A DNA stretch of 19,679 nucleotides, taken from NCBI GenBank assembly GCA_964416315.1, contig CAYQDR010000088.1, forward strand, positions 1-19,679, given 5' to 3'. Position 1 is the first letter of the stretch. Each line of letters begins with the position of its first letter. The notes beneath the pieces were generated by a model that was given only the letters and a program-made list of their open reading frames with translations, made no database searches and had not been told where the DNA came from. The stretch is from CAYQDR01 sp964416315 (GTDB taxonomy: Bacteria > Methylomirabilota > Methylomirabilia > Rokubacteriales > DASRDR01). Below, one piece after another: positions 7,118 through 14,137 of this stretch. The translations under genes and the position numbers were made by a program.

Positions 7118-7214
7118 CCGGGGGGAGGCAGGCCCGGGCCGTTCGCCGGAGGGCGAACGGCCCGGCTTTGCCGGAAGGGCCGTCGGAGGGGGGCGTAGCC
7201 CCCCTCCGAAGAGT
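7118..7214. repeat. Structured intergenic repeat, copy 2 (multi-hairpin, about 97 bp)
   Basis: This copy has the same order of elements as 1136-1233. P1 is 7131-7135 with 7177-7181 (GGCCC/GGGCC). P2 is a 12-bp hairpin, 7136-7147 with 7152-7163, loop GGAG. P3 is 7162-7166 with 7170-7174, loop TTT (its outermost bases compete with P2). P4 is 7183-7194 with 7198-7209, loop GTA. It ends in GAAGAGT three bases before the trpC GTG. Several stems differ from copy 1 by paired changes that keep base pairing. It lies between two co-oriented genes and is positioned to influence trpC expression. Confidence 0.85.
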
Positions 7215-7217
7215 GTC

Positions 7218-8033
7218 GTGGGGTTGCTCGATGAGATCGTCGGCGCCACGCACGTCGCCCTCACGGCCCGCCGGGCGGCCGTCCCCCGGTCCGCGCTCGA
7301 GGCGCGCGTCGCGCCGCTCCCGCCGCCGCGGGACCTGGCCGCCGCCCTGACGCCGCGCGCGCCGGGGCGCGTCCGGCTCCTCGCCGAGCTGAAGCGCGCC
7401 TCGCCGGTGGCCGGGGTCCTCGCCCGGGGGTTCGATCCGATCCCCCGCGCGCCCGAGTACGTCGCCGCCGGCGCGGCGGCCCTGTCCGTCCTCACCGACC
7501 CGCACTTCCAGGGAAGCCTGGCCGACCTCGCCGCCGTCCGGGGGACCGTGGACTGTCCGCTGCTCCAGAAGGATTTCCTCGTGGACGAGTACCAGCTCTG
7601 GGAGGCGCGCGCCCACGGGGCCGACGCGGTCCTCCTGATCGTGGGCATCCTCGAGCCCGCGCGGCTCGCCGACCTCCACCAGGCGGCGAAGGGGCTCGGC
7701 CTCTCGACGCTCGTCGAGGTCCACGACGAGGGAGAGCTGGAGCGCGCGGCCCGGCTCGGCGCCGGCCTCATCGGGATCAACAACCGCGACCTCAAGACCT
7801 TCCGGGCCGACCTCGCCACCACCGAGCGCCTGGCGCCGCGCGCCCCCTCGGGGGCGCGCCTGGTCTCGGAGAGCGGGATCGCCACCCGCGCCGACGTCCT
7901 CCGCGTCGCGGCGGCCGGCGTCCACGCCGTGCTGGTCGGCGAGGCCCTCTCGCGCAGCGGGGACCCGGCGGCCAAGGTGCGGGAGCTGCTCGGCCAGCCG
8001 GATTCCCTCTCCCCCGCCGGGGGAGAGGGTTAA
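7218..8033 (+). CDS. trpC: Indole-3-glycerol-phosphate synthase
   Basis: This TIM-barrel enzyme converts CdRP to indole-3-glycerol phosphate in tryptophan synthesis. Family motifs are LLAELKRASPVAGVL (catalytic Lys in ELKRASP), PHFQGSL, LLQKDFLVDEYQLWEARAHGADAVLLI, LVEVHDEGEL, GINNRDLKTF, LVSESGI and AVLVGEAL. It is a single-function TrpC, separate from trpF. The start is GTG 7218, giving 271 aa; TTG 7224 would begin LLDEIV, which aligns with the usual family N-terminus and is equally possible. No good Shine-Dalgarno is visible because a large repeat hairpin ends at 7209. The last about 11 residues (PDSLSPAGGEG) are encoded by an inserted palindromic repeat rather than by conserved trpC sequence. 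Confidence 0.95.
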   Translation: MGLLDEIVGATHVALTARRAAVPRSALEARVAPLPPPRDLAAALTPRAPGRVRLLAELKRASPVAGVLARGFDPIPRAPEYVAAGAAALSVLTDPHFQGSLADLAAVRGTVDCPLLQKDFLVDEYQLWEARAHGADAVLLIVGILEPARLADLHQAAKGLGLSTLVEVHDEGELERAARLGAGLIGINNRDLKTFRADLATTERLAPRAPSGARLVSESGIATRADVLRVAAAGVHAVLVGEALSRSGDPAAKVRELLGQPDSLSPAGGEG

Positions 8034-8100
8034 GGTGAGGGGGCCGATGCGCCCGCTTCACCCTCACCCCGACCCTCTCCCTGAAAGGGCGAGGGAGGCT
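8001..8100. repeat. CCCTCTCCC-type palindromic repeat at the trpC/trpF junction
   Basis: Three nested or adjacent stems are visible: CCCTCTCCCCC (8005-8015) with its complement (8019-8029); GGTGAGGG (8034-8041) with CCCTCACC (8061-8068); and CCCTCTCCC (8073-8081) with GGGCGAGGG (8087-8095, one mismatch). This matches the widespread class of CCCTCACC/CCCTCTCCC intergenic palindromes seen in many GC-rich bacteria. It supplies the trpC stop codon and the trpF ribosome-binding site. Confidence 0.85.
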
Positions 8101-8104
8101 TGAC

Positions 8105-8749
8105 ATGGTCCGGGTCAAGATCTGCGGGATCACGAACCTCGACGACGCCCTCCTCGCGGCCGAGGCGGGCGCCGACGCCCTCGGCCTGATCTTCGTCGAG
8201 GGGACGCCGCGCTACGTGACGCCGGCCGCCGCGGCGGCGATTGTCGCCGCGCTCCCGCCGTTCGTCACGGCGGTCGGCGTCTTCTGGGACCACCCGCCGG
8301 CGCACGTCCGGACGGTCGCCCGCGAGTGCGGCCTCGCCGCCGCGCAGCTCCACGGCCAGGAGTCGCCGGAGGTGGTGGCGAGCCTCGGACTGCCGGTCCT
8401 CAAGACCGTCAAGGTCGCCGCGGCAGCCGACCTCGACCTCCTCGACCGCTACAAGCCGGCTGCCTTCCTCCTCGACAGCCCGGCCCGGTGGAGCGAGGGC
8501 GAGGCCCGGCCGCCGATCTCCTGGACCCTCGCGCGCGAAGCCGCGCGGCGCGCCCGCATCGTGCTCTCGGGCGGACTCACCCCCGAGAGCGTGGCCGAGG
8601 CGATCCGCGTGGCCCGCCCCTACGGCGTGGACGTGAACTCCGGCGTCGAGGCGGCGCCCGGGCGGAAGGACCCGGACAGGGTGCGCCGCTTCCTCCGCGC
8701 GGCGCGCGCGGTCGCGGACGCCCTCGCGGCGGAGGGCGGCGGTGGGTAA
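8105..8749 (+). CDS. trpF: Phosphoribosylanthranilate isomerase
   Basis: It catalyses the Amadori rearrangement of phosphoribosylanthranilate to CdRP, the step before TrpC. Catalytic Cys7 lies in KICGIT and the catalytic Asp124 in FLLDSP. AVGVF, LQLHG-like AAQLHGQE, VLSGGLTPESV and GVDVNSGVE complete the signature. ATG 8105 has GAGGGAGG at 8091-8098, and that site comes from the upstream repeat. Length (214 aa) is normal. The glycine-rich loop after the catalytic Asp, usually GGTGKxFDW, reads SEGEARPPISW here, which is unusual. The stop overlaps trpB by eight bases. Confidence 0.95.
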   Translation: MVRVKICGITNLDDALLAAEAGADALGLIFVEGTPRYVTPAAAAAIVAALPPFVTAVGVFWDHPPAHVRTVARECGLAAAQLHGQESPEVVASLGLPVLKTVKVAAAADLDLLDRYKPAAFLLDSPARWSEGEARPPISWTLAREAARRARIVLSGGLTPESVAEAIRVARPYGVDVNSGVEAAPGRKDPDRVRRFLRAARAVADALAAEGGGG

Positions 8750-9944
8750 GCGTTCGCGGCTCCCCGACCGGAGCGGACACTTCGGCCCCTTCGGCGGGCG
8801 CTACGTCCCGGAGACGCTCATGACGCCCCTCCTCGAGCTGGAGGCGGCCTACCGGGCCGCGCGCCGCGACCCGGCCTTCCGCCGGCAGCTCGACGACCTC
8901 GGGCGGCGCTACGTGGGGCGCCCGACCCCCCTCACCTTCGCCGCCCGGCTCACCGAGCATGCCGGCGGGGCGCAGATCTACCTCAAGCGCGAGGACCTCT
9001 GCCACACCGGCGCCCACAAGATCAACAACACGCTCGGCCAGGGCCTGCTCGCGGTCCGCATGGGCAAGCCGCGGATCATCGCCGAGACGGGGGCGGGCCA
9101 GCACGGCGTCGCCACCGCGACGGTCGCGGCGCTCCTCGGCCTCGCGTGCGAGGTGTACATGGGCGAGGAGGACATGGGGCGCCAGGCGCTCAACGTCTTC
9201 CGGATGGAGCTCCTCGGGGCGCGCGTCATCCCGGTGCGGTCGGGGAGCCGCACGCTCAAGGACGCGATGAACGAGGCCCTGCGCGACTGGGTCACGAACG
9301 TCCTGACGACGTACTACTGCATCGGCTCGACGGCGGGGCCGCACCCGTACCCGATGATGGTCCGCGACCTCCAGTCGGTCATCGGCCGCGAGGTCCGCCG
9401 CCAGCTCCCGGGCGGCCCGCCCGACGTCCTGGTCGCCTGCGTCGGCGGCGGCTCGAACGCCCTCGGGCTCTTCCACGCCTTCGTCGACGACCCGCGCGTC
9501 CGCCTGGTCGGCGTGGAAGCGGCCGGCGAGGGCCTCGAGAGCGGGCGCCACGCCGCCCCGCTCACGGCCGGGAGCCCCGGGATCCTGCACGGGAGCCGCT
9601 CGTACCTGCTCCAGGACGAGGACGGCCAGGTGCGCCCCGCCCACTCGGTCTCGGCCGGCCTCGACTACCCGGGCGTCGGGCCCGAGCACGCGTGGCTCAA
9701 GGAGACGGGCCGGGCCGAGTACGCGGCCGTCACCGACAAGGAGGCGCTCGAGGCGTTCGCCCTCCTCGCCCGGCTCGAGGGGCTCATCCCCGCGCTCGAG
9801 TCGGCGCACGCCGTCGCGTACGCGACGCGCCTCGCGGGGAGTCTCCCGCGGCGGGCCCGCATGGTCATCGGGCTCTCCGGCCGCGGCGACAAGGACGTGG
9901 ACGCGGCGCGGCGGCTGTTGGGAGATGACCTTGGGGCGCATTGA
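8742..9944 (+). CDS. trpB: Tryptophan synthase beta chain
   Basis: This PLP enzyme condenses indole with serine to tryptophan, in an alpha2-beta2 complex with TrpA. The N-terminal family motif is GHFGPFGGRYVPETLM (12-27). The PLP lysine is Lys93 in HTGAHKINNTLGQ. ETGAGQHGVATAT and the phosphate-binding GGGSNALGLF are present, as are GLDYPGVGPEH and LSGRGDKD. Length (400 aa) is that of classical TrpB1 rather than TrpB2. The start is GTG 8742 inside the trpF end, with GGAGGG just upstream. It overlaps trpA at its 3' end. Confidence 0.97.
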   Translation: MGKRSRLPDRSGHFGPFGGRYVPETLMTPLLELEAAYRAARRDPAFRRQLDDLGRRYVGRPTPLTFAARLTEHAGGAQIYLKREDLCHTGAHKINNTLGQGLLAVRMGKPRIIAETGAGQHGVATATVAALLGLACEVYMGEEDMGRQALNVFRMELLGARVIPVRSGSRTLKDAMNEALRDWVTNVLTTYYCIGSTAGPHPYPMMVRDLQSVIGREVRRQLPGGPPDVLVACVGGGSNALGLFHAFVDDPRVRLVGVEAAGEGLESGRHAAPLTAGSPGILHGSRSYLLQDEDGQVRPAHSVSAGLDYPGVGPEHAWLKETGRAEYAAVTDKEALEAFALLARLEGLIPALESAHAVAYATRLAGSLPRRARMVIGLSGRGDKDVDAARRLLGDDLGAH

Positions 9945-10758
9945 GGCCACCTTCGCCCGGCTCCGGGCCGAGGGCCAGCGCGCCCTCATCCCGTACTTCA
10001 CGGCCGGGGACCCGAGCCTCGAGGGCACCCGGCAGCTCGTCGAGGAGGCGGCGGCGCGCGGCGCGGACCTGATCGAGCTCGGCCTCCCGTTCTCGGACCC
10101 GCTGGCCGACGGCCCGACGATCCAGCGCGCCGGCGAGCGGGCGCTCGCCGGCGGGGCGAGCCTCGCCAAGCTCCTCGCGGTCGTCGCGCCGCTGCGGGGC
10201 CAGGTGGCGCCGCCGCTCGTCCTCATGACCTACCTGAACCCGCTCCACCGCTACGGGCTCGACGCCGCGACCCGCGACCTCGCGCGGGCCGGGTTCGCGG
10301 GGCTCATCGTTCCCGACGTGCCCCTGGAGGAGAGCCGGCCCCTCGCCCGCGCGGCGGCCTCGGCCGGGCTCGACCTCGTCCAGCTCGCGGCACCGACGAG
10401 CGGGCCCGCCCGGCTCCGCCGGATCGCGCGCGAGAGCCGCGGCTTCATCTACCTCGTCGCGCTCACGGGGATCACGGGGGAGCGGGCCGAGCTCCCCCCG
10501 AACCTCGTCCGGCTGATCCGCGATCTCCGGGCGGTGACGACGAAGCCGATCTGCGTCGGCTTCGGCATCTCGACTCCGGCGCACGTCGCCGAGGTCGTCC
10601 GCCACGCGGACGGGGCGATCGTGGGGAGCGCGATCGTGCGCCAGATCGAGGCGCTGCACGGCGATCCGGCGCTGGTGCGCAAAGTCGGCGACTTCATCGC
10701 GGCCCTGAAGGCCGCGACCCGGAACGGTGCCAGGCCGGCCGCGGCGGCGCGGGAGTAG
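9931..10758 (+). CDS. trpA: Tryptophan synthase alpha chain
   Basis: It cleaves indole-3-glycerol phosphate to indole and glyceraldehyde-3-phosphate, channelling indole to TrpB. The catalytic Glu is in IELGLPFSDP and the catalytic Asp in LADGPTIQ. LIVPDVPLEE, FIYLVALTGITGER, PICVGFGIS and DGAIVGSAIV follow. TTG 9931 is preferred over ATG 9925: GGGAG (9920-9924) is then six bases upstream, the protein starts MGRIEATFARL like typical TrpA, and the catalytic residues fall at 49 and 60 as in E. coli. With ATG 9925 the Shine-Dalgarno would abut the start. The overlap with trpB is 14 bases (20 with the ATG). Confidence 0.95.
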   Translation: MGRIEATFARLRAEGQRALIPYFTAGDPSLEGTRQLVEEAAARGADLIELGLPFSDPLADGPTIQRAGERALAGGASLAKLLAVVAPLRGQVAPPLVLMTYLNPLHRYGLDAATRDLARAGFAGLIVPDVPLEESRPLARAAASAGLDLVQLAAPTSGPARLRRIARESRGFIYLVALTGITGERAELPPNLVRLIRDLRAVTTKPICVGFGISTPAHVAEVVRHADGAIVGSAIVRQIEALHGDPALVRKVGDFIAALKAATRNGARPAAAARE

Positions 10759-10767
10759 AATTCCCGT

Positions 10768-11616
10768 ATGGCCTGGCTGTTCGGCAAGAAGGACAAGAAG
10801 GTCGTCATCAAGGAGGGGCTCTGGGTCAAGTGCGACGCCTGCCGGGAGATCGTCTACCGCGCGGACGTCGAGAAGCTCGCCAGGACCTGCCCGCGCTGCG
10901 GCACGCCGTTCCGGCTCCCCGCGCGGGAGCGCCTCGCCCTCCTCCTCGACCCGGGCTCCTTCGAGGAGCGGGACGCCGGCCTCCGCTCACAGGACCCGCT
11001 CGGCTTCAAGGACAACCGCGGGCGCTACCGGGACCGGCTGCGGGCCGCGCGGGAGAAGCTCGGGACCGAGGACGCGGTCATCTCGGGGCTGGGCCGGATC
11101 GGCGGGTTCCCGGTGGTGATCTGCGTCTTCGAGTTCGCGTTCATGGGCGGGAGCATGGCATCGGTGGTCGGGGAGAAGATCACCCGCGCCATCGAGCTGG
11201 CCGCGCGCAAGCGCACGCCGCTCTTGATCGTCACGTGCTCCGGCGGGGCGCGGATGCAGGAGGGCGTGCTCTCGCTCATGCAGATGGCGAAGACCTCGGC
11301 GGCGCTCCGGCGCCTCGTCGAGGAGCGCGTGCCCTACTTCGCCCTGCTCGCCGACCCGACGACCGGCGGGGTGACGGCCTCCTTCGCCATGCTCGGCGAC
11401 GTGATCCTCGCGGAGCCCAAGGCGCTCATCGGGTTCGCGGGACCACGGGTGATCCAGGAGACGATCCGGCAGCCCCTGCCCGAGGGGTTCCAGCGCGCGG
11501 AGTTCCTCCTCGAGCACGGCATGATCGACCTCGTGGTCGAGCGGAAGGAGCTGCGGGAGACCCTGCGGCGCCTGCTCGCCTTCTTCGCCGAGACGGCCGA
11601 AGCCCCGGTGCCATGA
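10768..11616 (+). CDS. accD: Acetyl-CoA carboxylase carboxyltransferase subunit beta
   Basis: This is the beta subunit of the carboxyltransferase that transfers carboxyl from biotin to acetyl-CoA, giving malonyl-CoA for fatty acid synthesis. An N-terminal Cys4 zinc ribbon (Cys22, Cys25, Cys41, Cys44) is followed by the crotonase-fold carboxyltransferase domain with CSGGARMQEG, TGGVTASFAMLGD and AEPKALIGFAGPRVI. Length (282 aa) is normal. The start is ATG 10768, nine bases after the trpA stop. No clear Shine-Dalgarno at normal spacing is seen; a GGGAG at 10751-10755 is distant and lies in a small CGGGA/TCCCG hairpin. accA is not in this window. Confidence 0.96.
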   Translation: MAWLFGKKDKKVVIKEGLWVKCDACREIVYRADVEKLARTCPRCGTPFRLPARERLALLLDPGSFEERDAGLRSQDPLGFKDNRGRYRDRLRAAREKLGTEDAVISGLGRIGGFPVVICVFEFAFMGGSMASVVGEKITRAIELAARKRTPLLIVTCSGGARMQEGVLSLMQMAKTSAALRRLVEERVPYFALLADPTTGGVTASFAMLGDVILAEPKALIGFAGPRVIQETIRQPLPEGFQRAEFLLEHGMIDLVVERKELRETLRRLLAFFAETAEAPVP

Positions 11617-12908
11617 GGCCCGACGCCGCCGTCGGGCGCCTCCTCGCCCTCCAGCCCTTCGAGCGCGCCGGCATGCGGCCGGGCCTCGAGCGGATCCAGG
11701 CGCTCCTCGCGGACCTCGGCCACCCCGAGACCGCGCTGCGCATCCTGCACGTCGGCGGAACCAACGGCAAGGGCTCGGTGTGCGCCATGGCGGAGGCGAT
11801 CCTGCGCGCGGCCGGGCTCCGCACGGGCCTCTACACCTCGCCGCACCTCCTCGACCTCCGCGAGCGCATTCGGATCGGGGGCGCCGCGATCCCGCCCGAC
11901 GAGCTCGCGCGCCAGGCCGCGCGCCTCGGGCCCCGGCTCGAGGGCGGCGTCACCTTCTTCGAGGCGATGACCGCCGTCGCGCTGGCCGCCTTCCGCGACG
12001 CGGGCGTGGAGGCAGCGGTCGTCGAGGTCGGGCTGGGCGGCCGGTGGGACGCGACGAACGTGGGCACGCCGCTCGTCTCGGTCCTGAGCCGCATCGCGCA
12101 CGACCACCAGGAGTACCTGGGGAGCCGCCTCGCGGAGATCGCCGCCGAGAAGGCCGCGATCATCCGGGGCGGCGTGGCGCTCTCCGCCGCGCAGGCGCCC
12201 GAGGCGATGGCCGTGATCGAGGCCCACTGCCGCGCGAGCGGCGTGCCGCTCGTCGTCGAAGGGCGCGACCTCGTCGTCGAGGTGCTCGGCTCGGACCTGC
12301 GCGGCCACCGGCTCTCGCTGCACGGGCCCGGCTGGGTCGTGAAAGACCTCGCGGTGGCGCTCCCCGGCCTCTACCAGCCCGCGAACGCGGCGCTCGCCGT
12401 CGGGGCGGTCCGGGCGTTCGCCCAGGCGACGGATGTCGCCGTGCCCGAGCCGGCCGCCCGCGCAGGCTGCGCGGCCGTGCGCTGGCCCGGGCGCTTTCAG
12501 GTGATCGAGGGGGTGCCGGGCCGGCCGACGATCGTCCTCGACGGCGCCCACAACCCCGCCGGGGCGACAGCGCTCGCCGAGTCGCTCTCCCGGCTCTTCC
12601 CGGGTGGGCGTCTCACGCTCGTCCTCGGGATCTCGGCCGACAAGGACCGCGCGGGGGTCCTGAAGGCGCTGGTCCCACTGGCGCGGCGCGTCGTCCTCAC
12701 GGCAGCCGCGAATCCGCGGGCGACCCCGCCGGAGGAGCTCCGGGCCGCGCTGCCGCCGGTCGAGGCGGAGACGCGCTGCGCACCCGACGCGGCGGGGGCG
12801 CTGGAGCTCGCCCTCGCCGACCCGGCCGCGGACCTCGTCTGCGTCGCGGGCTCGCTCTTCCTGGTCGCGGACGCGCTCCGCTGGCTCCAGGCCCGGGGGA
12901 TCGCGTAG
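11613..12908 (+). CDS. folC: Folylpolyglutamate synthase / dihydrofolate synthase
   Basis: This Mur-ligase-fold ATP-dependent enzyme adds glutamate to dihydropteroate and/or folates. It has the P-loop VGGTNGKGS (47-55), SPHLLDLRERI, VEVGLGGRWDATN with the metal-binding Glu, SRIAHDHQEYLG, AAEKAAII with the carbamylated-type Lys, and DGAHNPAG in the C-terminal domain. Length (431 aa) is typical. The start overlaps the accD stop by four bases (ATGA), continuing the trp-accD-folC arrangement known from several bacterial lineages. Whether it is bifunctional or only FPGS cannot be decided from sequence. Confidence 0.95.
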   Translation: MRPDAAVGRLLALQPFERAGMRPGLERIQALLADLGHPETALRILHVGGTNGKGSVCAMAEAILRAAGLRTGLYTSPHLLDLRERIRIGGAAIPPDELARQAARLGPRLEGGVTFFEAMTAVALAAFRDAGVEAAVVEVGLGGRWDATNVGTPLVSVLSRIAHDHQEYLGSRLAEIAAEKAAIIRGGVALSAAQAPEAMAVIEAHCRASGVPLVVEGRDLVVEVLGSDLRGHRLSLHGPGWVVKDLAVALPGLYQPANAALAVGAVRAFAQATDVAVPEPAARAGCAAVRWPGRFQVIEGVPGRPTIVLDGAHNPAGATALAESLSRLFPGGRLTLVLGISADKDRAGVLKALVPLARRVVLTAAANPRATPPEELRAALPPVEAETRCAPDAAGALELALADPAADLVCVAGSLFLVADALRWLQARGIA

Positions 12909-12925
12909 CTCCCCGCTCCCGCTCC

Positions 12926-13957
12926 GTGCCCGCGTTTCCCGACCCCGACACCCCGCTCATCCTCGCCCCCGCGGCGCCCGGGCCCACGGAGTACCGGGTC
13001 GGGTGCGCGTCCTGGCTCGACCGCTCGCTGATCGCCTCCGGGCGCTTCTACCCGCGTCCCTCCATGTCCGCCGAGGGGCGCCTCCGCTGGTACGCGCGCT
13101 TCTTCGACTGCGTCGAGGTGAACGCGACCTACTACGCCTTGCCCGCGCCCCGGACCGCGACCCTCTGGGTCCAGCGCACACCCCCGGGGTTCCTCTTCCA
13201 GGTCAAGGCCTACAGCCTGATGACCGGCCACCACCCGCGGGCCGACACGCTGCCGGCGGACCTCCAGGCGATGCTCCCCGAGGACGTGCCGCTCACGCGG
13301 CGGGGCGAGGTGGACCGCGACCGCTTCCCCGCCGAGGCCCTCGACCGCTGCTTCGAGCTCTTCCGCGAGGGCCTGGCCCCGCTCGCCGACGCGGGGAAGC
13401 TCGGCTACGTCCTCTTCCAGCTCGCCCCGTGGGTCCGGTACAACGACACGACGCTCGACTACCTCGCCTCGCTCCCGCGCCGACTGCCCGGCTGGGCCGT
13501 CGCCGTCGAGTTCCGCAACGCGAGCTGGGTCCCCGAGCGCACGGACGAGCTGCTGCGCTTCCTGGCCGACCAGGGGCTCATCTTCGTCTGCGTGGACGCC
13601 CCCTGGCAACCGTTCATCCCCGCGGCGACCGTCCCCGGCTGGGTCGTCTTCCGCCTCCACGGCCAGAACGTCCGGGGCTGGCTCGCCCAGCTCGCGGGCA
13701 AGGAACCGACCGTCGCCGAGAAGTACGACTACCTCTACGGTCCCGAGGAGCTCCAGGCGATCACGCGCCGCGCCCGCGCGTTCGGCGGCCACGCGCGGCG
13801 GGTCGCGGTCAAGTTCAACAACAACAACCTGGACTACCCGACCCAGAACGCGCTCGACCTCAAGCGGCTCCTCGGGCTCGCGGCGGCTGCGTACCCCGAG
13901 GCCCTCGGCCGGCCGCCGACCGGGGACCTCTTCGCCGCCGAGCCCGGGGCGAAGTGA
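12926..13957 (+). CDS. DUF72 (YecE-like) family protein
   Basis: This 343-residue protein has the DUF72 TIM-barrel-like signatures: an early GCASW, YARFFDCVEVNATYYALP, FQVKAY, LGYVLFQLAPW, VEFRNASW, VFRLHGQN and the C-terminal FNNNNLDYPTQNALDLKRLL. The molecular function of the family is not established. It is longer than the roughly 240-290 residues common in the family, mainly through an extended segment at about residues 95-140 and a C-terminal tail. The start is GTG 12926, 17 bases after folC, without an obvious ribosome-binding site. It is probably transcribed with folC. Confidence 0.82.
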   Translation: MPAFPDPDTPLILAPAAPGPTEYRVGCASWLDRSLIASGRFYPRPSMSAEGRLRWYARFFDCVEVNATYYALPAPRTATLWVQRTPPGFLFQVKAYSLMTGHHPRADTLPADLQAMLPEDVPLTRRGEVDRDRFPAEALDRCFELFREGLAPLADAGKLGYVLFQLAPWVRYNDTTLDYLASLPRRLPGWAVAVEFRNASWVPERTDELLRFLADQGLIFVCVDAPWQPFIPAATVPGWVVFRLHGQNVRGWLAQLAGKEPTVAEKYDYLYGPEELQAITRRARAFGGHARRVAVKFNNNNLDYPTQNALDLKRLLGLAAAAYPEALGRPPTGDLFAAEPGAK

Positions 13958-13960
13958 GGC

Positions 13961-13982
13961 GCGCGCGCGGCCGATCGCGCGC
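13961..13982 (+). terminator. GC hairpin after the DUF72 gene
   Basis: GCGCGCG (13961-13967) can pair with CGCGCGC (13976-13982) just past the stop. It could end the trp-accD-folC-DUF72 transcript but lacks a T-tract, so it may only be low-complexity GC sequence. Confidence 0.3.
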
Positions 13983-14070
13983 GGTGCTCGTGACCCCGCC
14001 GTGAGCGGCCCCTCGCCCTCCCACGCACGCGAGTCCGTCGGCGCGGGCCCCGGTCTGTCTCCCTGACCCC

Positions 14071-14100
14071 TTGTGCGTCTGTCCTCGCCTCGGCTACCCT
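14071..14100 (+). promoter_or_regulatory. Candidate promoter of the secreted-protein gene
   Basis: TTGTGC (14071-14076) and TACCCT (14095-14100) are 18 bases apart, placing a start about 30 bases before the ATG at 14138. The surrounding 180-base intergenic region is otherwise without visible features apart from the GC hairpin after the DUF72 gene. Confidence 0.4.
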
Positions 14101-14137
14101 CACGTCAGGTGGGAGATCCCGGAAGGAGAGAGCGCCA

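Noticed and set aside
8577..10226. A 549-codon minus-strand open frame antisense to the trp genes
   Set aside because: Low-complexity composition and complete overlap with unmistakable trpF, trpB and trpA.
10756..10761. TAGAAT between trpA and accD as an internal promoter
   Set aside because: It contains the trpA stop codon, has no credible -35 at 16-18 bases upstream, and lies too close to the accD ATG.
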